Shown: positions 41,779-50,535 of the stretch, in pieces | Position numbering within the stretch: the stretch's first letter is position 1 | Layout: each line of letters begins with the position of its first letter | From: Amycolatopsis sp. FDAARGOS 1241 | GTDB lineage: Bacteria > Actinomycetota > Actinomycetes > Mycobacteriales > Pseudonocardiaceae | NCBI RefSeq assembly: GCF_016889705.1 | Contig: NZ_CP069526.1 | Location: forward strand, 6,014,001 to 6,078,000 | DNA length: 64,000 nucleotides | Direction: 5' to 3' | Notes under the pieces: model-generated | The model's database searches: none | The model's input: only the letters and a program-made list of their open reading frames with translations | Told to the model about the DNA's origin: nothing | Made by a program: the position numbers and the translations under genes

Positions 41779-43785
41779 ATGGACCGCGTCTACTTCGGCG
41801 GCGACTACAACCCCGAGCACTGGTCGCCGGAGGTCTGGGACGACGACCTCAAGCTGATGGCGGAGGCCTCCGTCTCGATGGTCACGGTCGGGATCTTCTC
41901 GTGGGCACAGGTGGAACCGCGGCCCGGTGAGTACGACTTCGGCTGGTTCGACACCGTCATGGACAAGCTCGCGGCGGGCGGGGTCGACGCGTGCCTGGCC
42001 ACGATGACCGCTTCACCGCCACCCTGGCTCTCGCACCGGCACCCCGAAATCCTGCCGGTGCGCGCGGACGGCACGCGCCTGTCGGCCGGCGCGCGCCAGC
42101 AGTTCTGCCCGTCGAGCCCGGTTTACCGCGAGCAGGCCGCGCGGCTCGTCGAACAGGTGGCCACGCGCTACGCCGGGCACCCGGCGCTGAAGATGTGGCA
42201 CATCGGCAACGAGTTCGGCTGCCACATCCGCGCGTGTTACTGCGATGTGTCCGCCGCGCACTTCCGCGAGTGGCTGCGTGAGCGCTACCAGCGCATCGAA
42301 GCGCTCAACGCCGCGTGGAGCACCACGTTCTGGTCGCAGCGCTACGCCGACTGGGCCGAGATCGAGCCGCCGCGCGTGGCGCCGACGTTCCCGAACCCGG
42401 CGCAGCAGCTGGACTACCACCGGTTCTCCTCCGACGCGTCGCTCGGCTGTTACCTCACCGAACGCGAAGTCCTGGCGCGGATCACCCCGGACGTCCCCGT
42501 GACCACCAACTTCGTCGGCCTGGTGCAGAAAGCGCTCGACTGGCATTCCTGGACACCGCACGAGGACGTGGTGAGCCTCGACTCCTACCCCGATCCGTAC
42601 GACCCCCGTGGCCACGTCGAAGCCGCCTTCGCGTACGACCTCGTGCGGTCCACGAAGGACGGCCAGCCGTGGCTGCTGCTCGAGCAGGCCCCGAGCGCCG
42701 TCAACTGGCGCACGCGCAACGGCCCCAAGCCGCCGGGGACGATGCGCCTCGGCAGCTGGCAGGCCGTGGCGCGCGGCGCCGACGCCGTGCTGTTCTTCCA
42801 GTGGCGCCAGACCGCGGGCGGCGCGGAGAAGTTCCACTCCGCGATGGTGCCGCACGGCGGGCGCGATTCGCGGACGTTCCGCGAGGTCGCCGGCCTCGGG
42901 CGCGAGCTCGCCGCCGTGCCTCGGCTGGCGGGGACGCGCGTGCGCGCCGACGTGGCGATCCTGCACGACTGGAACAGCTGGTGGGCACTGGAACTGGATT
43001 CGCACCCGTCCGACGACCTGCGTCAGCTCGACGCGCACCTCGCGCACTACGCGCCGCTGTTCGACGCGAGCGTGACGTGTGACGTCGTGCGCCCGACCCG
43101 GGAGCTGTCGGACTACCAGCTCGTGGTGGTGCCGAATCTGTACCTGATGGACGCCGGAGTCGCGGAGAACCTGCGTTCCTATGTGGCCGGTGGCGGCCAC
43201 CTCGTCGTGTCGTTCTTCTCCGGCATCGTCGACGAGAACGACCGTGCGTACCTCGGCGGGTACCCGGCGCCGCTGCGCGACGTGCTGGGCCTGAAGATCG
43301 ACGAGTTCTGGCCGCTGCCCGAGGGTGGTTCGATCGGCCTCGACCTGGCCGGCGTTGACGGCACCACTGCGACCGGCACGATCTGGTCGGAGTGGGTGGA
43401 GCCCGAGGGCGCGTCGGTCGTCGCGACGTTCGGCGCCGGCGAGCTCGCGGGTCGCCCGGCCGTCACGCGCAACTCCTTCGGCGACGGCGTCGCCTGGTAC
43501 CTCGCCACCCGGCCCGACGCGGCGGCGATGCGCCGCCTCGTCGACCGGATCACCGCCGAAGCCGGGGTCTCCCCCGTGCTGCCCGGCCTGCCCGCCTGCG
43601 TCCAGGCCGTGGTCCGCCAAGGCTCCGGCGAGTCGTACCTGTTCCTGCTCAACCACGGCGAGGAAGCGGTCGCCGTGCCGCTGCCCTCACCCGCCGCAGA
43701 CCTGCTCACCGACCCCGGCCGGCCGCGCGACGCCGTGCAGCTGGCGCCGCGCGGGGTGGCCGTCCTACTGGGGAGTTTCACTTAA
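41779..43785 (+). CDS. Beta-galactosidase, glycoside hydrolase family 42
   Basis: A 668-residue GH42 enzyme. The start YFGGDYNPEHWSPEVWDDDL is typical. The acid/base is the glutamate in WHIGNEFGCH, the nucleophile the glutamate in LLLEQAPSAVNW. Cysteines around CHIRACYC may bind zinc, as in some GH42 enzymes. Domains are the TIM barrel (about 1-380), a trimerisation domain (385-590) and a C-terminal beta domain (600-668). No signal peptide is seen, so it is cytosolic. The ATG directly follows the aldolase stop codon. It would hydrolyse beta-galactosides, such as those uncovered when sialic acid is removed from glycans. Confidence 0.92.
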   Translation: MDRVYFGGDYNPEHWSPEVWDDDLKLMAEASVSMVTVGIFSWAQVEPRPGEYDFGWFDTVMDKLAAGGVDACLATMTASPPPWLSHRHPEILPVRADGTRLSAGARQQFCPSSPVYREQAARLVEQVATRYAGHPALKMWHIGNEFGCHIRACYCDVSAAHFREWLRERYQRIEALNAAWSTTFWSQRYADWAEIEPPRVAPTFPNPAQQLDYHRFSSDASLGCYLTEREVLARITPDVPVTTNFVGLVQKALDWHSWTPHEDVVSLDSYPDPYDPRGHVEAAFAYDLVRSTKDGQPWLLLEQAPSAVNWRTRNGPKPPGTMRLGSWQAVARGADAVLFFQWRQTAGGAEKFHSAMVPHGGRDSRTFREVAGLGRELAAVPRLAGTRVRADVAILHDWNSWWALELDSHPSDDLRQLDAHLAHYAPLFDASVTCDVVRPTRELSDYQLVVVPNLYLMDAGVAENLRSYVAGGGHLVVSFFSGIVDENDRAYLGGYPAPLRDVLGLKIDEFWPLPEGGSIGLDLAGVDGTTATGTIWSEWVEPEGASVVATFGAGELAGRPAVTRNSFGDGVAWYLATRPDAAAMRRLVDRITAEAGVSPVLPGLPACVQAVVRQGSGESYLFLLNHGEEAVAVPLPSPAADLLTDPGRPRDAVQLAPRGVAVLLGSFT

Positions 43786-43805
43786 GGCGAAGGGGAAGAA
43801 CGGGA

Positions 43806-45665
43806 ATGAGACCGATCATCCGCTGGGCACTGGCGTTCGTGGCGATGGTGTCCGGCGTGCTGGTCCCGGCCGGTGCCTCGGCGGCACCGGCTCCGGCCGG
43901 CCGGTTCGACCAGCAGGCGCTCTTCAACCCCCACCAGGAAACGGGCTACGCCTGCTTCCGCATCCCCGCCGTCGTCCGCAGCACGCACGGCACCCTGCTG
44001 GCCTTCGCCGAAGGCCGGCGCGACAACTGCGGCGACACCGGCGACATCGACCTCGTGCTCAAACGGTCCACCGACGGTGGGACCACGTGGTCCCCGCTGC
44101 AGGTCGTGAACCCCGGCGGCGGTGACACCCACGGCAACCCGGTGCCCATTGTGGACAGCCAAACCGGGCGCATCGTGCTGATCACCACGTACAACAAGGG
44201 CCGCGACGACGACAAGGCGTGTGACGTGCCCTGCCCGCGCACTCCGCACGCGCAGTACAGCGACGACGACGGCAGGACGTGGTCGGCGCCGGTCGACATC
44301 AGCGCGCAGGCGAAACTGCCCGAGTGGGATTCGTGGTACGCCTCGGGTCCCGTGCACGGCATCCAGCTCACGAAGGGCCGCCACGCGGGCCGGCTGGTGT
44401 TCGGGGTCAACGCGGAACGCAGTGACGGCACCAATTCCGTCGAGAACTACGCGGCGCTGATCTACAGCGACGACCACGGCCGCAGCTGGCACGTCGGCGC
44501 CGTCGACAGTTACCCGCACCCGGTCGGCGGCACGTACGCCCAGAAGCCGTCGGAGGTCAGCGTCGTCGAACTGCCGGACGGCACGATCTACGCCGGAGGC
44601 CGCGAGCAGGGCGGCACCGACGTCGGCAACCGCGACTACGCGCTGAGCCGCGACGGCGGTGAGACGTTCAGCAAGCGCTTCGCCACGATCCCCGACCTCG
44701 TGACGCCGATGGTGCAGGGCTCGCTGCTGCGGCTGCAGCGGCCGGGCGGTGACCGGATCCTGTTCGCGTCGCCGTCGGACACCGACCGCCGCCGCTGGAT
44801 GATGACCCGCTCGTCCTACGACGACGGCCGCACCTGGGAGGACGCGGAGCAGGGCACACGGATCACGAACGATTGGTCGGGCTACTCGGACCTCGTGCAA
44901 CTGAGCGGACCGCTGCAGCGCGACGCGGAGATCGGCCTGATGTACGAGGGTGGCGCGGTCGACGCGCGCGACGAGATCCGCTTCGCCCGCTTCGACGAGA
45001 ACTACCTGGGGTGGCGGCGATCCGCGGGCCCGGCGACCCCGGACGTCGCGCAGCCGGGCGGGGTCGCCCACGTGCTCGGTGGCGCGTCCGTCACGCCGGG
45101 TGTGTCGGGCGGGGCGCTGACACTCGACGGCGTGGACGACTTCGTGCGCGTGCCGTATTCGCCGGCGCAGCTGCCGGGCTCGGATGACTTCACGTTCACG
45201 ACGTGGTTCAGCTACGGCGCATCGAAGGACCCGCAAGCGCTGCTGTGGCTGGGCGGGATGAACTCCGCGCCGCAGGTGTGGCTGCGCGGGGAACCCGCGT
45301 CGCACCGGCTGATCGCCATGATGACCACGGCAGCGGGCAGCAAGTCGGTGACCACCACGCAGGCGTATGACGACCAGCAGTGGCACCGCCTGGCGCTGGA
45401 ACGCACCGGCGGTCAGCTGAAGATCCGGGTCGACGGGGTGCTCGCCGCGTCGGGTCCGGACTCACCCGGATCGGTCAGCCAGACCGTCGCGTATCAGCTG
45501 CAGCTGGGTGAGCGCCTCGACGGAGCGAACCACTTCAAGGGATCCCTCGACGACGTCCGGTTCTACCGCCGCGCGCTGCAGGAACCCGAACTGACCGCGG
45601 TCGGCCAGGACCGGCCCGAGGGCCCGGGCCCGGTGGTGCAGCTGCCGTTCGACCGGGTGCACTGA
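43806..45665 (+). CDS. Secreted exo-alpha-sialidase (GH33) with a LamG-type C-terminal domain
   Basis: A 619-residue exported enzyme. The signal peptide ends near VLVPAGASAAP. The catalytic beta-propeller (about 40-400) contains the FRIP motif (CFRIPAVV; the first triad arginine) and four or five Asp-boxes: STDGGTTW, SDDDGRTW, SDDHGRSW and SYDDGRTW, with SRDGGETF a weaker one. The nucleophile tyrosine is probably in SGYSDLV. The C-terminal 190 residues form a laminin-G/concanavalin-like lectin domain (LTLDGVDDFVRVPYSP, QWHRLALERTGGQLKIRVDG). It cleaves terminal sialic acids outside the cell and ends the ABC/aldolase/galactosidase operon. ATG 43806 follows GGGAA. Confidence 0.9.
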   Translation: MRPIIRWALAFVAMVSGVLVPAGASAAPAPAGRFDQQALFNPHQETGYACFRIPAVVRSTHGTLLAFAEGRRDNCGDTGDIDLVLKRSTDGGTTWSPLQVVNPGGGDTHGNPVPIVDSQTGRIVLITTYNKGRDDDKACDVPCPRTPHAQYSDDDGRTWSAPVDISAQAKLPEWDSWYASGPVHGIQLTKGRHAGRLVFGVNAERSDGTNSVENYAALIYSDDHGRSWHVGAVDSYPHPVGGTYAQKPSEVSVVELPDGTIYAGGREQGGTDVGNRDYALSRDGGETFSKRFATIPDLVTPMVQGSLLRLQRPGGDRILFASPSDTDRRRWMMTRSSYDDGRTWEDAEQGTRITNDWSGYSDLVQLSGPLQRDAEIGLMYEGGAVDARDEIRFARFDENYLGWRRSAGPATPDVAQPGGVAHVLGGASVTPGVSGGALTLDGVDDFVRVPYSPAQLPGSDDFTFTTWFSYGASKDPQALLWLGGMNSAPQVWLRGEPASHRLIAMMTTAAGSKSVTTTQAYDDQQWHRLALERTGGQLKIRVDGVLAASGPDSPGSVSQTVAYQLQLGERLDGANHFKGSLDDVRFYRRALQEPELTAVGQDRPEGPGPVVQLPFDRVH

Positions 45666-45668
45666 ACC

Positions 45669-45712
45669 CCTGCGTGGCTGAAGCCGGGGGCAGGCGGCTT
45701 CAGCCACGCAGG
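45669..45712. terminator. Bidirectional terminator after the sialidase gene
   Basis: A perfect 17-bp stem (45669-45685 with 45696-45712) closes a 10-nt loop. It begins 4 nt after the sialidase stop and includes the last codons of the convergent exporter gene, so it can end both transcripts. Confidence 0.8.
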
Positions 45713-46437
45713 ACCAGGTACGGCGCCACGGCCAGCAGCGCCACCACGAGCACGATCCGCAGCCTTTTCGTGGGCAGGGCCCGCGCGAGCTTCCAGCCCA
45801 GCACGACCCCGGCGAGCTCCGGCACGCCGACCACGGCGGCGAGGTGCCAGTCGATCGTGCCGTGCACCAGGTAGCCCAGTGAGCCGGCGCCCGCGATGAC
45901 CACCGACTGGACCTGCGCCGCCGCCAGTGCTTCGAGCAGCTCCGCGCCGACGACCACCAGCAGCGGCACCGCCAGCATCGGGCCGCCGACGCCGACGAGC
46001 CCCGCTGCGACCGCCACCCCGAAGCCGAGCGCCAGGATCGTCGCTGCCGGCGGTTCGTCCCGCGCGACCGGTTTCCGCCACACCACCAGGGCCGCCACGA
46101 CCACCGCGAACACCCCGAGCACGACACCGAACCAGCGCGCGGACACCAGCGAGTTCAGCACCACGCCGGCCGGGGTGCCGACGGCCGCCGCACCCGCGAG
46201 CAGGAGCGCGACCCGCCGGGTGTGCGCCTTCCGCAACTGTCCGGAGTGGACATAAGCGGCACTCCCGGCCACGCCTGTCGCCACGTGCGTGACGATCGCC
46301 GTCCCCGCGACCTGCGCCGGCCCGAGCGGCGTCAGCAGGAACAACGCGATGGTCGGCAACACCCCACCCGGGCCGATCGCCGTGATGCCGATGCCCCCGA
46401 CCAGTCCGAAGAGGGCGAGCAGCAGGTCGGTGCTCAC
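45700..46437 (-). CDS. TauE/SafE (TSUP) family transporter
   Basis: A 245-residue membrane protein with about eight helices in two related halves. The first half contains GGIGITAIGPGGVLPTIALF and the second GLVGVGGPMLAVPLLVVVGA, the paired G-x-G-G-G/P-x-L motifs of TSUP sulfite/sulfonate exporters. GTG 46437 has GGGAGG just upstream; the frame is open almost 100 codons further but that part is arginine-rich and unlike the family. The substrate is unknown (organic or inorganic sulfur anions in known members). The end of the gene forms half of a shared terminator. Confidence 0.8.
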   Translation of the reverse strand: MSTDLLLALFGLVGGIGITAIGPGGVLPTIALFLLTPLGPAQVAGTAIVTHVATGVAGSAAYVHSGQLRKAHTRRVALLLAGAAAVGTPAGVVLNSLVSARWFGVVLGVFAVVVAALVVWRKPVARDEPPAATILALGFGVAVAAGLVGVGGPMLAVPLLVVVGAELLEALAAAQVQSVVIAGAGSLGYLVHGTIDWHLAAVVGVPELAGVVLGWKLARALPTKRLRIVLVVALLAVAPYLVLRG

Positions 46438-46783
46438 GCGACCTCCCACCCCCGCGGCGCCGAAGCCCGTGCCCCTGCCGACGTACCGCACCTCGCGAGC
46501 CGGCACGGCGCGGCTACGCGTCGGCCGCGCAACCGTCGGTGAAGTCGGCGAGGTGGCCGAGGCTGAGGAAAGCCGGGACCGCAAGGGAGACGACATGAGT
46601 CCGTCAGCACACCGGCCCTCGCAGCGGGATCGCACGAAAAACCGGCCGGCCGACACAGCCGGGCAGCTACTCGGCACCGGACGGGCAGCCCGCGCCCCGA
46701 TCGGTAAGGCAACCCAAGGCGGAGACACCTGCAGCCACCACCCGGTGACGACCCGACACCGCGCCGCACACGCACGCCCACCA
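46438..46783. other. Intergenic stretch without a convincing gene
   Basis: About 345 bp lie between the TauE/SafE gene start and the stop of the UTRA-GntR gene, both on the minus strand. An ATG on the plus strand at 46595 has a purine-rich AAGGGAGA upstream, but its product (MSPSAHRPSQRDRTKNRP...) is low-complexity and runs antisense into the GntR gene. I see no conserved protein, RNA or clear promoter here. Confidence 0.4.
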
Positions 46784-47518
46784 TCACGCCGACCCGCGAT
46801 GCAACGTCGCGCGGAGGGTGAGCCGGTCGGCGCGGACGTGCAGGGATTCGACGTCCACGGGGCGGCCGTCGTCGAGGTGGGTGAGGCGGTCGAGGGCGAA
46901 CACGGCCGTGCCGGGTGGGATCTCCAGCAGTGCGGCGGTGTCCGGACCGGCTGAGACGGCGTGGACGACCACTTCGGCGCGGCCGAGCCGGCGCCCGCTC
47001 GTTTCCTCGATGAGCGCGAAGAGGTCGCGGCCGGCGAGATCGTGACCGAGCAGCGGTACGCCGATGTCGGCCGTGAGGTAGGTCGTGTCGAGCGACAGCG
47101 GGCGGCCGCCGAGGCGGCGCAGGCGTTCCAGGTGCACCACGGGTTCGCCCGGCGCCAGCGCGAGTCGCTCGGCGATCGCGGGCGGTGGCGCGAGGATGCG
47201 GGCCGCGCGGACCTCGTTCACGATTTCGCCATGGCCGTCGAGGGCTTCCGCGAGCCCGGCGAGGCGGTCGAGGCCGTGGCCGTACTTCGGCTGCACCACG
47301 AGGGTTCCGACACCCTGGCGCCGCTCGACCAGGCCCTCCGCGCGCAGCAGGGCGAGTGCTTCGCGCACTGCGTTGCGCGTCGCGCCGACCTGGGCGACGA
47401 GGGTGCGTTCGTCCGGCAGCGGCCCGCTGTCGAACGCGCCGGCGGTGATGCGCTGGCGCAGGACGTCGGCGATCTGGCGGGCGCGTTCGGCGCGCGGGCG
47501 GCGATCCGGTGGTTCCAC
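46784..47518 (-). CDS. GntR-family regulator, HutC/UTRA subfamily
   Basis: A 244-residue regulator. Residues 10-75 are the winged helix-turn-helix (DSGPLPDERTLVAQVGATRN, AVREALALLRAEGLVERRQG). Residues 95-235 are the UTRA effector domain (LALAPGEPVVHLERLRRLGG, LSLDTTYLTADIGV, PPGTAVFALDRLTHLDDGRP). UTRA regulators sense sugars, amino acids or other small metabolites. It is divergent from a methyltransferase gene, and two copies of TTACGCCA lie 26-44 bp upstream of its start. Its target is not certain. Confidence 0.85.
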   Translation of the reverse strand: MEPPDRRPRAERARQIADVLRQRITAGAFDSGPLPDERTLVAQVGATRNAVREALALLRAEGLVERRQGVGTLVVQPKYGHGLDRLAGLAEALDGHGEIVNEVRAARILAPPPAIAERLALAPGEPVVHLERLRRLGGRPLSLDTTYLTADIGVPLLGHDLAGRDLFALIEETSGRRLGRAEVVVHAVSAGPDTAALLEIPPGTAVFALDRLTHLDDGRPVDVESLHVRADRLTLRATLHRGSA

Positions 47519-47543
47519 GGGCGCGACGATACCGGTCCGCGCA

Positions 47544-47562
47544 TTACGCCAGGGTTACGCCA
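47544..47562. promoter_or_regulatory. Direct repeat TTACGCCA x2
   Basis: TTACGCCA occurs at 47544-47551 and 47555-47562, 11 bp apart, so both lie on the same face of the helix. The position just upstream of the UTRA-GntR start suggests an operator for this regulator. Confidence 0.4.
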
Positions 47563-47655
47563 CCCGCGTTGACCAGCGCAAACGCCGTGACCAGGCAGGC
47601 TCGCCGGCCGACACTCGGCTTCCGCCACCGCGGCCGGATCGCAACCGCGGCGATC

Positions 47656-47684
47656 TTCCGAAAAATTTCTTTTTGTGCTATACT
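47656..47684 (+). promoter_or_regulatory. A+T-rich promoter of the methyltransferase gene
   Basis: TATACT (47679-47684), preceded by TGTGC (an extended -10 look), is 17 bp after TTCCGA (47656-47661). The spacer is unusually A+T-rich for this DNA (AAAATTTCTTTTTGTGC). The expected transcript would start about 22 nt before GTG 47714. CCGAAAA is repeated on both sides of the promoter (47659 and 47687). Confidence 0.65.
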
Positions 47685-47713
47685 ACCGAAAATCCCGGAT
47701 ACAGTTCCGGCCC

Positions 47714-48535
47714 GTGACCGCACCCAGTTTCACTGCCCTCACCGCAGCAGCCGCGCGCGCCGCGCACCTCATCGTCGATGCCGACCCGAAGATCTTCACC
47801 GACGACCTCGCCGCTCCCCTGCTCGGCGAGCGGGCCGGCGAACTTCTCGCGTACCACCGCAACCACGGCGACCAGCCCGTGCTGGCCGGCGCCCGCACCC
47901 AGGCGCTCGTGCGCAGCCGGTACACGGAGGCACAGCTCGGCGGCGTCACCCAGTACGTGGTGCTCGGCGCCGGCCTCGACACATACGCCTACCGCGCCCG
48001 CGGTTCGGCCGTCCGGGTGTTCGAAGTGGACCGTCCGGAAACGCAGGCGTGGAAACGCGGGCAGCTGGCGCTGAACGGGATCCCGGCAGCGGCATCGGTC
48101 GCCTACGTCCCGCTGGACCTCGAATCCGGAGACCTGGTCGCGGCCCTCACCGGGCAGGGCTTCGACGTCTCCCGGCCGGCGCTCGTGAGCTGGCTCGGTG
48201 TCACGATGTACCTCACACGAGCCGCGATCGCCCGGACGCTGGCGGTCCTCGGCGGTTTCGCGCCCGGCTCGCAGCTGGTCGCCGACTACCTCCTGCTCCC
48301 GCGGCTGCGCGACGAGGCCGGCGCGGCGTACGCCGACCTCGTCGCCCCGGTCGCCGCGCAGCGCGGCGAACCCTGGCTCAGCTGCTTCTCCCCCGAATCG
48401 CTGACGGACCTCTTGCGGGACAACGGCTTCGGCCCCGTCCGGCACGTCCGCCAGCACGACCACGACGTCTGGCCGCGCACCGACGCCCTGCGCCCGGCCG
48501 GGCTGTCGGTGCTGGCCCACGCCGCGGTCGCGTGA
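47714..48535 (+). CDS. Class I SAM-dependent methyltransferase (TIGR00027/LCMT-like)
   Basis: A 273-residue methyltransferase of the actinobacterial TIGR00027 group. Features are KIFTDDLAAPLLGERAGELL, the SAM-binding QYVVLGAGLDTYAYR, FEVDRPETQAWKR and WLGVTMYLTRAAI. The family is related to leucine carboxyl methyltransferases and polyketide O-methyltransferases; substrates are mostly unknown. GTG 47714 fits family length; an in-frame TTG/ATG-like start 13 codons upstream would overlap the promoter box. It is expressed from an A+T-rich promoter opposite a GntR gene. Confidence 0.88.
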   Translation: MTAPSFTALTAAAARAAHLIVDADPKIFTDDLAAPLLGERAGELLAYHRNHGDQPVLAGARTQALVRSRYTEAQLGGVTQYVVLGAGLDTYAYRARGSAVRVFEVDRPETQAWKRGQLALNGIPAAASVAYVPLDLESGDLVAALTGQGFDVSRPALVSWLGVTMYLTRAAIARTLAVLGGFAPGSQLVADYLLLPRLRDEAGAAYADLVAPVAAQRGEPWLSCFSPESLTDLLRDNGFGPVRHVRQHDHDVWPRTDALRPAGLSVLAHAAVA

Positions 48536-48538
48536 CGA

Positions 48539-49324
48539 TCACTGGCAGATGCTGCCCAGGCTCGCGGTCCAGCCCCACCACATGCCGTACTCGGCGAGGT
48601 TGCCGGCGTCGTTGAGGTGGATGTTGTCCGACGTCCACGGGCTCGGGTTCGGCAGGTTGGCCGACCCGGCCGGGGGGATGTACTGGCGCAGATCCACCAA
48701 CGCCGTGCCCTTCGTGACAGCAGTCTGGTAGATGACGGACGCGTACTGGTCCCACGTGTACTTCTGGGTGTTGCCGCCGTATGGGTTGGGCGTCCACTTG
48801 AGCTGCGCGTAAATCGACATCAGGATGTCGACACCGGGCCGCGCGGTGCGGATGCCGTCGATGACGTTGTTCAGGTCGGTCTGGAACTTGGCCGGGTCGT
48901 TCTGGGCCCACAGGTCGTTGCCGCCGAGGTCGACGAGGACCAGGTCGGGCTGCTTGGCGGCCATGTCGGCGATCGCGCCGGTGGTGCCTGCCCAGCGGCC
49001 GCCGGGCAGGTAGTCGGCGGCGAGGGCGCCGTTGTGCGAGTAGTTCTCCACGTTCGTCCCCCACTGGGCGTGCACGTCGTTGGCCAGCTTGGTGGTCCAG
49101 CCGTACGTGGTGGGGAAGTAGGTGTCCGTGGTGGACCCGTAGCCGGTGGTCCCGTACCCGGTGTCGGCCGACGTGCCGACGATCGCGATGTTGTTCTTGG
49201 CCGTGCACCACGTGCTCTCCTGGCCGGCGTCCGAGGTGGACGCCGTGGACACCGTGGACACCGCGAGGCCGAGCCCCACGAGGGACAGCAACGCGGTGAG
49301 TCTGGTGATCGTGGCTCTGCGCAT
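48539..49324 (-). CDS. Secreted SGNH/GDSL-family hydrolase
   Basis: A 261-residue exported esterase/lipase-like protein. The signal peptide is LTALLSLVGLGLAVSTVSTA. Block I reads AIVGTSADTGYGT, in which the usual G-D-S is G-T-S. Block III is DLGGNDLW, and block V DNIHLNDAGN supplies the D-x-x-H pair. The tail ends in a cysteine (GSICQ) that could pair with the one at STWCTAKN. ATG 49324 follows GAAAGG. Substrates of such secreted SGNH enzymes are acyl or acetyl esters on glycans or lipids; this one is not assigned. Confidence 0.82.
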   Translation of the reverse strand: MRRATITRLTALLSLVGLGLAVSTVSTASTSDAGQESTWCTAKNNIAIVGTSADTGYGTTGYGSTTDTYFPTTYGWTTKLANDVHAQWGTNVENYSHNGALAADYLPGGRWAGTTGAIADMAAKQPDLVLVDLGGNDLWAQNDPAKFQTDLNNVIDGIRTARPGVDILMSIYAQLKWTPNPYGGNTQKYTWDQYASVIYQTAVTKGTALVDLRQYIPPAGSANLPNPSPWTSDNIHLNDAGNLAEYGMWWGWTASLGSICQ

Positions 49325-49588
49325 CGAGGGGGACCTTTCGGGGAGTGGGGAGGGTCTGCGCCTCAATCGCTCCACACCGGACAGTTGTTACCCCCTCGAG
49401 TGAGCTTCGCGGGGAAGCAGCGGGTTTTCGGGCACGCCGCGAGCCCGCGCGTTACCCCATCGGCGGTGGACAAACTTCCCCTTTCGGGCGTCCCCCACCA
49501 GAACACCGGAGAGTTGCCGTGACCAACAGCACGTCCGACGGTGGTGAAGAAGCTGGCGGGATCCCCGAGAAGGAAGGACGTGAGTGAC
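49325..49588. other. Intergenic region upstream of SGNH and PRC-barrel genes
   Basis: This 264-bp divergent interval contains two copies of GTTACCCC (49387-49394 and 49451-49458), 64 bp apart. One is nearer each gene, so they may be paired promoter or operator elements. No gene is evident. Confidence 0.35.
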
Positions 49589-50396
49589 ATGGCCGGCACG
49601 ATCCAGCCGCAACAGCTGATGGGACAGCGCCATGGTCGACCCGGACGGCAACAAGATCGGCAAGGTGGGCAACATCTACCTCGCCGACACCACCCGGCAG
49701 CCGGAGTGGATCACCGTGAAGACGGGCATGTTCGGCTCCAAGGAAAGCTTCGTGCCGCTGTCCGGCGCGAACGTCGACGATGACGGCATCCACGTGAACG
49801 TCGCCAAGGACCAGGTGTCCGAGGCGCCGCGCATCGAGTCCGACGGGCACCTGTCCTCGGCCGAGAGCGAGCGGCTGTACCGCCACTACGGCCTGCCGAT
49901 GCCGCGGACGGCGCCGGACGCCGGACGCGGTGGGCAGGATCCCCGGGGGCCGGCGGGGTCCGGCCCGAAGCGCGGCACCCGGCGCCCGGCGGGCTCCGGC
50001 ACTCACGCCCGGCCGGACAGGCAGGGCGAAGACATGATCCGCGCCGAGGAACGCCTGACCGTCGGCACCAAGCAGGTCGAGACGGGCCACGTGCGGCTGC
50101 GCAAGTACGTCGTGACCAAGGAGGAGCAGGTCACGGTACCCGTGAGCCACGAGGAGGTCCGCCTCGAACGCGAGCCGATCGCCGACGCGCGCGGCAGCGG
50201 CCGTGCGGAGGTCGGCGAGGCGGAGCAGGACGTGGTGCTGCACGCCGAGAAGCCCGTGGCGCGCAAGGAGACCGTGCCGGTCGAGCGGGCTCGCCTGGAC
50301 ACCGAAACGGTCACCGAGGAGCAGACGGTCACGGGCGAGGTCCGCAAGGAGCAGTTCGACGTGCAGGACGACGCGAAGAAGCGCGACCAGCGCTGA
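49589..50396 (+). pseudogene. PRC-barrel/DUF2382 stress-type protein with a one-base frameshift
   Basis: ATG 49589 has a strong site (GAAGGAAGGA) and begins AGTIQPQQLMG, but the frame then turns to arginine-rich nonsense. The expected continuation, MVDPDGNKIGKVGNIYLADT then QPEWITVKTGMFGSKESFVP, is in another frame from 49632 to 50396. Deleting one base near 49623 restores LMGSAMVDPDGN. The rest encodes a PRC-barrel (about 10-90), a glycine/proline linker and a DUF2382 domain (EERLTVGTKQVETGHVRLRK, VPVSHEEVRLEREPI, KPVARKETVPVERARLDTET). Alternatively translation may begin at ATG 49632, giving a 254-residue protein missing only the first strand. The family is linked to stress responses, without a known reaction. 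Confidence 0.75.
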
Positions 50397-50416
50397 CCAT
50401 GGGAACACCTGCCTTC

Positions 50417-50450
50417 CGCTCCCGGTCAGTGGGCACCTCGACCGGGAGCG
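50417..50450. terminator. Hairpin between DUF2382 and glgC genes
   Basis: CGCTCCCGGT (50417-50426) pairs perfectly with ACCGGGAGCG (50441-50450) around a 14-nt loop. It lies 20 nt after the DUF2382 stop, between convergent genes, so it may serve both. Confidence 0.55.
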
Positions 50451-50535
50451 TGAGGCCGTTCGTGCAGTCCGGGATCTTCCCGGTGGGCGACGTCGCGCCC
50501 GGGGCGGAAACCCACGGAGCACGAGCCACTCGCGG

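Noticed and set aside
46595..46954. Plus-strand frame with a purine-rich site before ATG 46595
   Set aside because: Low-complexity product that runs antisense into the UTRA-GntR gene.
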